This document shows, piece by piece, positions 60,442 through 64,000 of a DNA stretch of 64,000 nucleotides. Below the pieces are notes generated by a model. The model saw nothing but the letters and a program-made list of their open reading frames with translations. It ran no database searches and was not told where the DNA came from. Position 1 is the stretch's first letter. Every line of letters starts with the position of its first letter. Position numbers and translations under genes: made by a program. Origin of the DNA: SCUD01 sp036824505 (GTDB lineage Bacteria; Pseudomonadota; Gammaproteobacteria; Steroidobacterales; Steroidobacteraceae); the NCBI GenBank assembly GCA_036824505.1, contig DAITAA010000005.1:62001-126000 (forward strand), given 5' to 3'.

Positions 60442-62190
60442 ATGAAAAAAGAACGGCTGGCGGCTGGAATCCTCGCAATCATCCTGGCGACGGCAGGCAT
60501 CACGGCAAGCCACGCCGACGTGGCGGCCGCAAAGCGATGGGTTGATACGGAGTTCCAGCCTTCGACGCTCTCGAAAGAGCAGCAGATGAAGGAGATGGAA
60601 TGGTTCGTCAACGCCGCGAAGCCATTCAAGGGAATGGAGATCAACGTGTTGTCGGAGACGATCCCGACGCACGAATATGAATCGAAGACGCTTGCCAGAG
60701 CATTTACGGAGATCACCGGCATCAAGGTGAATCATCAAGTGCTCGGCGAAGGCGAGGTCGTGCAGGCGGTGCAGACCCAGATGCAGACCAACCGCAACCT
60801 GTATGACGCCTACATCAACGATTCCGACCTGATCGGAACGCACTCGCGCCTGCAGTCGGCGGTCAACCTGACCGACTGGATGGCCGGCGAAGGCAAGGCC
60901 GTGACGCTGCCGACGCTCGATATCAAGGATTTCATCGGCATCTCGTTCACGACCGGCCCCGACGGCAAGGTCTGGCAGTTGCCCGACCAGCAATTCGCGA
61001 ACCTGTACTGGTTCCGCTACGACTGGTTCAAGCGGCCGGACCTCAGGAAGCGGTTCAAGGAGAAGTACGGTTACGAGCTTGGCGTGCCGGTGAACTGGTC
61101 CGCCTACGAGGACATCGCGGATTTCTTCAGTAACCAGGTGAAGCAGATCGACGGCAAGCGCATCTACGGGCATATGGACTACGGCAAGCGGGCGCCGGAT
61201 CTCGGCTGGCGCATGACCGATGCCTGGCTGTCGATGGCCGGCGCGAGTTCCAGGGGCCTGCCCAATGGCCGCCCGATCGACGAATGGGGCATCCGGATGG
61301 AGAAGGGCTCCTGCAATCCGGCCGGCGCGTCGGTTTCTCGGGGCGGCGAGACCAATGGTCCGGCCGCGGTATATGCAATCGCGAAGTGGGACGAATGGCT
61401 GCGCAAATACGCGCCGCCCGGCGCGGCCGACTACGATTTCTACCAGTCACTGCCGGCGCTGTCGCAGGGCAATGTCGCGCAGCAGATCTTCTGGTACACG
61501 GCCTTCACTTCGGAGATGGTCAGGCCAAGAAAGGACGGCAACAACACCGTCGACGACAAGGGCATGCCGCTGTGGCGCATGGCGCCGTCGCCACACGGGC
61601 CGTACTGGCAGGAGGGCATGAAGCTCGGCTATCAGGATGCGGGTTCATGGACGCTGCTGAAGTCCACGCCGCTCGACCGGCGCAAGGCAGCGTGGCTCTA
61701 CGCGCAATTCACCGTCTCGAAGACGGTGGACGTGAAGAAGAGCCAGGTCGGGCTGACATTCATCCGCGACAGCACGATCCGGCACAAGTCCTTCACCGAT
61801 CGCGCGCCGAAGCTCGGCGGTCTGGTCGAGTTCTACCGCTCGCCCGATCGCGTGCTGTGGACGCCGACCGGCATCAACGTGCCCGACTATCCCAAGCTCG
61901 CGCAGCTCTGGTGGCAGAACATCGGGGAGGTCAACTCCGGTGCTTCCACGGCGCAGCAGGCAATGGACCACCTCGCCGAGGAAATGGACGACGTGATGGC
62001 ACGCATGCAGTCGGCCGATGAGAGGGCGAAGACCTACGGCGGCTGCGGCCCACGGCTGAACAAGCCGAAGGACCCCAAGCTGTGGCTGGGCAAGCCCGAC
62101 GGCCCGAAGGCCAGGCTCGCCAACGAGAAGCCCAGGGGCCAGACCATTGACTACGACGAGCTGGTGAAGCGCTGGGCGGCGAAGCCCTGA
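60442..62190 (+). CDS. glpV: Periplasmic glycerol-binding protein of a GlpV-type ABC transporter
   Basis: A 582-aa exported solute-binding protein. The signal peptide is MKKERLAAGILAIILATAG, cleaved near SHADVAAAK. Segments EFQPSTLSKEQQMKEMEWF, SETIPTHEYESKTLARAFTEITGIKV and QLPDQQFANLYWFRYDWF match the long binding proteins of the rhizobial GlpPQSTV glycerol transporter. It is about 150 residues longer than usual sugar-binding proteins. Two ATPase genes follow at 10 and 8 bases, and the permeases are presumably beyond the window. The glycerol assignment rests on family memory and on glpK in the same region. Confidence 0.82.
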   Translation: MKKERLAAGILAIILATAGITASHADVAAAKRWVDTEFQPSTLSKEQQMKEMEWFVNAAKPFKGMEINVLSETIPTHEYESKTLARAFTEITGIKVNHQVLGEGEVVQAVQTQMQTNRNLYDAYINDSDLIGTHSRLQSAVNLTDWMAGEGKAVTLPTLDIKDFIGISFTTGPDGKVWQLPDQQFANLYWFRYDWFKRPDLRKRFKEKYGYELGVPVNWSAYEDIADFFSNQVKQIDGKRIYGHMDYGKRAPDLGWRMTDAWLSMAGASSRGLPNGRPIDEWGIRMEKGSCNPAGASVSRGGETNGPAAVYAIAKWDEWLRKYAPPGAADYDFYQSLPALSQGNVAQQIFWYTAFTSEMVRPRKDGNNTVDDKGMPLWRMAPSPHGPYWQEGMKLGYQDAGSWTLLKSTPLDRRKAAWLYAQFTVSKTVDVKKSQVGLTFIRDSTIRHKSFTDRAPKLGGLVEFYRSPDRVLWTPTGINVPDYPKLAQLWWQNIGEVNSGASTAQQAMDHLAEEMDDVMARMQSADERAKTYGGCGPRLNKPKDPKLWLGKPDGPKARLANEKPRGQTIDYDELVKRWAAKP

Positions 62191-62200
62191 CGATACTTCC

Positions 62201-63286
62201 GTGACCCGACCAGTCGAACTGCGCGGCGTCGAACTGCGGGTAGATGGGCAGACGCACATCCACCCGGTCGACGTCACACTCGCACCGCAGGGATTCAACA
62301 TCCTGCTCGGACCGACCCTCGCCGGCAAGACCACGTTGATGCGACTGATGGCGGGCCTGCTGAAGCCCACAGCGGGCGAGGTCTGGTTTGACGGACGCAA
62401 TGTGACCGGGGTGCCGGTGCGTGCGCGCGGTGTGGCGATGGTGTATCAGCAGTTCATCAATTACGGGCACCTGACAGTCTTCGAGAACATCGCCTCGCCG
62501 CTTCGGGTTGCGCGCGCCAGCGGCGCCGAAATCAAGGCGAAGGTCGGGCGCATTGCCGAGCTGCTGCAGTTGTCGCCGCTGCTGGATCGGCGACCGGGAG
62601 AATTATCCGGTGGACAGCAGCAGCGCACGGCGCTTGCGCGCGCATTGGTCAAGGATGCCGGTCTCGTGCTGCTCGACGAACCGCTCGCCAATCTCGACTA
62701 CAAGCTGCGTGAGGCGCTTCGCGACGAGTTGCCGCGCGTGTTCGCCGATCGGGATTGTACGGTGGTTTACGCCACGACAGAGCCCGCCGAGGCGCTGCTC
62801 CTCGGCGGCCACACGGCGACCATCCACGAGGGCAGGATCACCCAGTTCGGCGCGACCCCGGATGTCTACCGCCGGCCCGCCCACTTGCTGGCCGCGCGGG
62901 CCTTCTCCGATCCACCGATGAACTGCGCGCCGGTCCTGAAGCGCGGCGGACGCTTCGAGCTGGCCGATGTGACTTCCTGGCCGGCCGGCCGCGGACTCGC
63001 ACAGCTGGTTGATGGCCCGTACACGATTGGCCTGCGACCGCATCGCGTGCAGCCGCTGGCCGGCGGCGCGGATGACGCAATCAAGGTCGTGGGACGCGTG
63101 GCAATCGCCGAGATCAGCGGCTCGGAAAGCGTCGTGCATTTCGACCTGCACGGACACACCTGGGTGTCGCAGTCGCACGGTGTCCTCGGATTCGACGTCG
63201 GCGCAACTGCGGAATTCAGCCTCGACGTTTCGCGAGCCCTTTATTTTGCCCCCGACGGGCGCTGTGTCGGTTCGGCGGAAGACTGA
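62201..63286 (+). CDS. glpS: ABC transporter ATPase, GlpS-like, with altered H-loop
   Basis: A 361-aa ATPase of the MalK/UgpC group. Walker A reads LGPTLAGKTTLMRL, the Q-loop VYQQFINYGH, the signature LSGGQQQRTALARA is canonical, and Walker B is VLLDEPLANLD. The switch-His position is changed (YATTEPAEAL instead of THDQ). A C-terminal OB-type regulatory domain covers about 240-355. GTG 62201 follows glpV by 10 bases. It should pair with the next gene product. Confidence 0.85.
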   Translation: MTRPVELRGVELRVDGQTHIHPVDVTLAPQGFNILLGPTLAGKTTLMRLMAGLLKPTAGEVWFDGRNVTGVPVRARGVAMVYQQFINYGHLTVFENIASPLRVARASGAEIKAKVGRIAELLQLSPLLDRRPGELSGGQQQRTALARALVKDAGLVLLDEPLANLDYKLREALRDELPRVFADRDCTVVYATTEPAEALLLGGHTATIHEGRITQFGATPDVYRRPAHLLAARAFSDPPMNCAPVLKRGGRFELADVTSWPAGRGLAQLVDGPYTIGLRPHRVQPLAGGADDAIKVVGRVAIAEISGSESVVHFDLHGHTWVSQSHGVLGFDVGATAEFSLDVSRALYFAPDGRCVGSAED

Positions 63287-63294
63287 GAACGCCA

Positions 63295-64000
63295 ATGGCG
63301 CGCATCAGCCTGAAGAATCTGCGCCACAGCTACCGTCCGGATCCAGCTGCGGAATCCGACTGGGCGCTGAAGCGGTTCGAGCTGACATTCCCGGACGGCA
63401 GTGCCAACGCGCTGCTGGGACCGTCCGGCTGCGGCAAGACGACGCTGCTGAGCATCATTTCCGGTCTGCTGAAGCCGAGCGAGGGATCGGTCTGGTTCGA
63501 CGACCGCGACGTCACGTTGCTCACACCCGACGCGCGCGACATCGCGCAGGTGTTCCAGTTCCCGGTTGTCTACGACACGATGACCGTGTACGACAATCTC
63601 GCCTTTCCATTGCGAAATCGCGGCATGCCGCGCGATGCCGTCGACCGTCGCGTGCGCGAGACCGCCAGCCTGCTGGACCTCGACGGCATGCTGGACCGCA
63701 GGGCGTCCGGACTGACCGCCGACGGCAAGCAGAAGATTTCGCTCGGGCGCGGGCTGGTGCGCTCCGACGTCAACGTCATCATGTTCGACGAGCCATTGAC
63801 GGTGATCGATCCGGAGCTGAAGTGGCGGCTGCGTTCCAAGCTGAAGGAACTGCACCGCCGGCTCGGCATCACGATGATCTACGTGACGCACGACCAGACC
63901 GAGGCGCTGACATTCGCCGACAACGTCATCGTGATGAACGAAGGCATCGTGGTTCAGGCAGGAACGCCGGTCGACCTGTTCGAGCGGCCACAGCATACCT
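63295..64000 (+). CDS. ABC transporter ATPase, GlpT-like (ABC subunit), cut by window end
   Basis: The first 235 residues of a MalK/UgpC-group ATPase; the gene continues past the window. Walker A is LLGPSGCGKTTLLSII, Q-loop VFQFPVVYDTMTV, Walker B VIMFDEPLTVIDP and the H-loop THDQTEAL is intact. The ABC signature is altered (LTADGKQKISLGRG in place of LSGGQQQR). Together with the neighbour's altered H-loop this gives one canonical and one degenerate nucleotide site per heterodimer. The rhizobial homologue is called GlpT, not to be confused with the G3P antiporter. Confidence 0.85.
   Translation, partial: MARISLKNLRHSYRPDPAAESDWALKRFELTFPDGSANALLGPSGCGKTTLLSIISGLLKPSEGSVWFDDRDVTLLTPDARDIAQVFQFPVVYDTMTVYDNLAFPLRNRGMPRDAVDRRVRETASLLDLDGMLDRRASGLTADGKQKISLGRGLVRSDVNVIMFDEPLTVIDPELKWRLRSKLKELHRRLGITMIYVTHDQTEALTFADNVIVMNEGIVVQAGTPVDLFERPQHT

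Overview
The window is high-GC DNA that most resembles a free-living aerobic gammaproteobacterium. The evidence is the order glnA–DUF4124–ntrB–ntrC, the secB–gpsA pair, RluF, TrmL, EnvC/CtpA and long TonB-dependent receptors with an EEVVVTAQRR-type TonB box. A Steroidobacterales/Nevskiales-type lineage is a guess; the window holds no rRNA or tRNA to test it. No tRNA, rRNA, CRISPR array, transposase, integrase or attachment site was seen. No stretch longer than about 300 bases lacks a gene; the longest gap (798-1033) is the glnA control region.

Left part (1-27.5 kb) is mostly core genome. It holds rluF, then the nitrogen-control block glnA–DUF4124–ntrB–ntrC behind a near-perfect sigma-54 promoter with two NtrC-type sites. 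An orphan class 1B-like dihydroorotate dehydrogenase and trmL follow. A two-gene phosphorelay (hybrid kinase plus a receiver-EAL regulator) comes next, then gpsA, secB and a rhodanese on the minus strand. On the plus strand lie envC, a GGDEF/EAL protein, ctpA, a DJ-1 protein and a diguanylate cyclase, so three c-di-GMP proteins sit within 14 kb. Then come small accessory genes: SRPBCC proteins, an amidohydrolase that has lost most metal ligands, a NupG-type permease, a DinB protein and an alpha/beta hydrolase fused to a membrane domain.

Right part (27.6-64 kb) is a methylamine/choline and glycerol catabolic region. Choline would enter through a fused ChoX–ChoW transporter with ChoV and be oxidised by BetA and BetB to glycine betaine. 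An MttB-family methyltransferase homologue, two dimethylglycine-dehydrogenase-like flavoproteins and heterotetrameric sarcosine oxidase (soxBDAG) would carry the demethylation to glycine. Around them are two TonB-dependent receptors, a secreted phosphoesterase, a choline-kinase-like protein, glycerol kinase, an IMPase-family phosphatase and, at the right edge, the first genes of a GlpV/GlpS/GlpT-type glycerol ABC transporter. Together they suggest use of choline- and glycerol-containing head groups such as phosphatidylcholine or glycerophosphocholine; this is inference.

Embedded in this region is a tightly overlapping four-gene operon (60.3-55.9 kb, minus strand): an N-methyltransferase, a TPR-sulfotransferase, a HAD phosphatase and an organophosphate-type MFS transporter. 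I cannot assign it to a known pathway, and it is the best candidate for something undescribed. No dedicated regulator (BetI, GbdR or GlpR type) is visible in the catabolic region.
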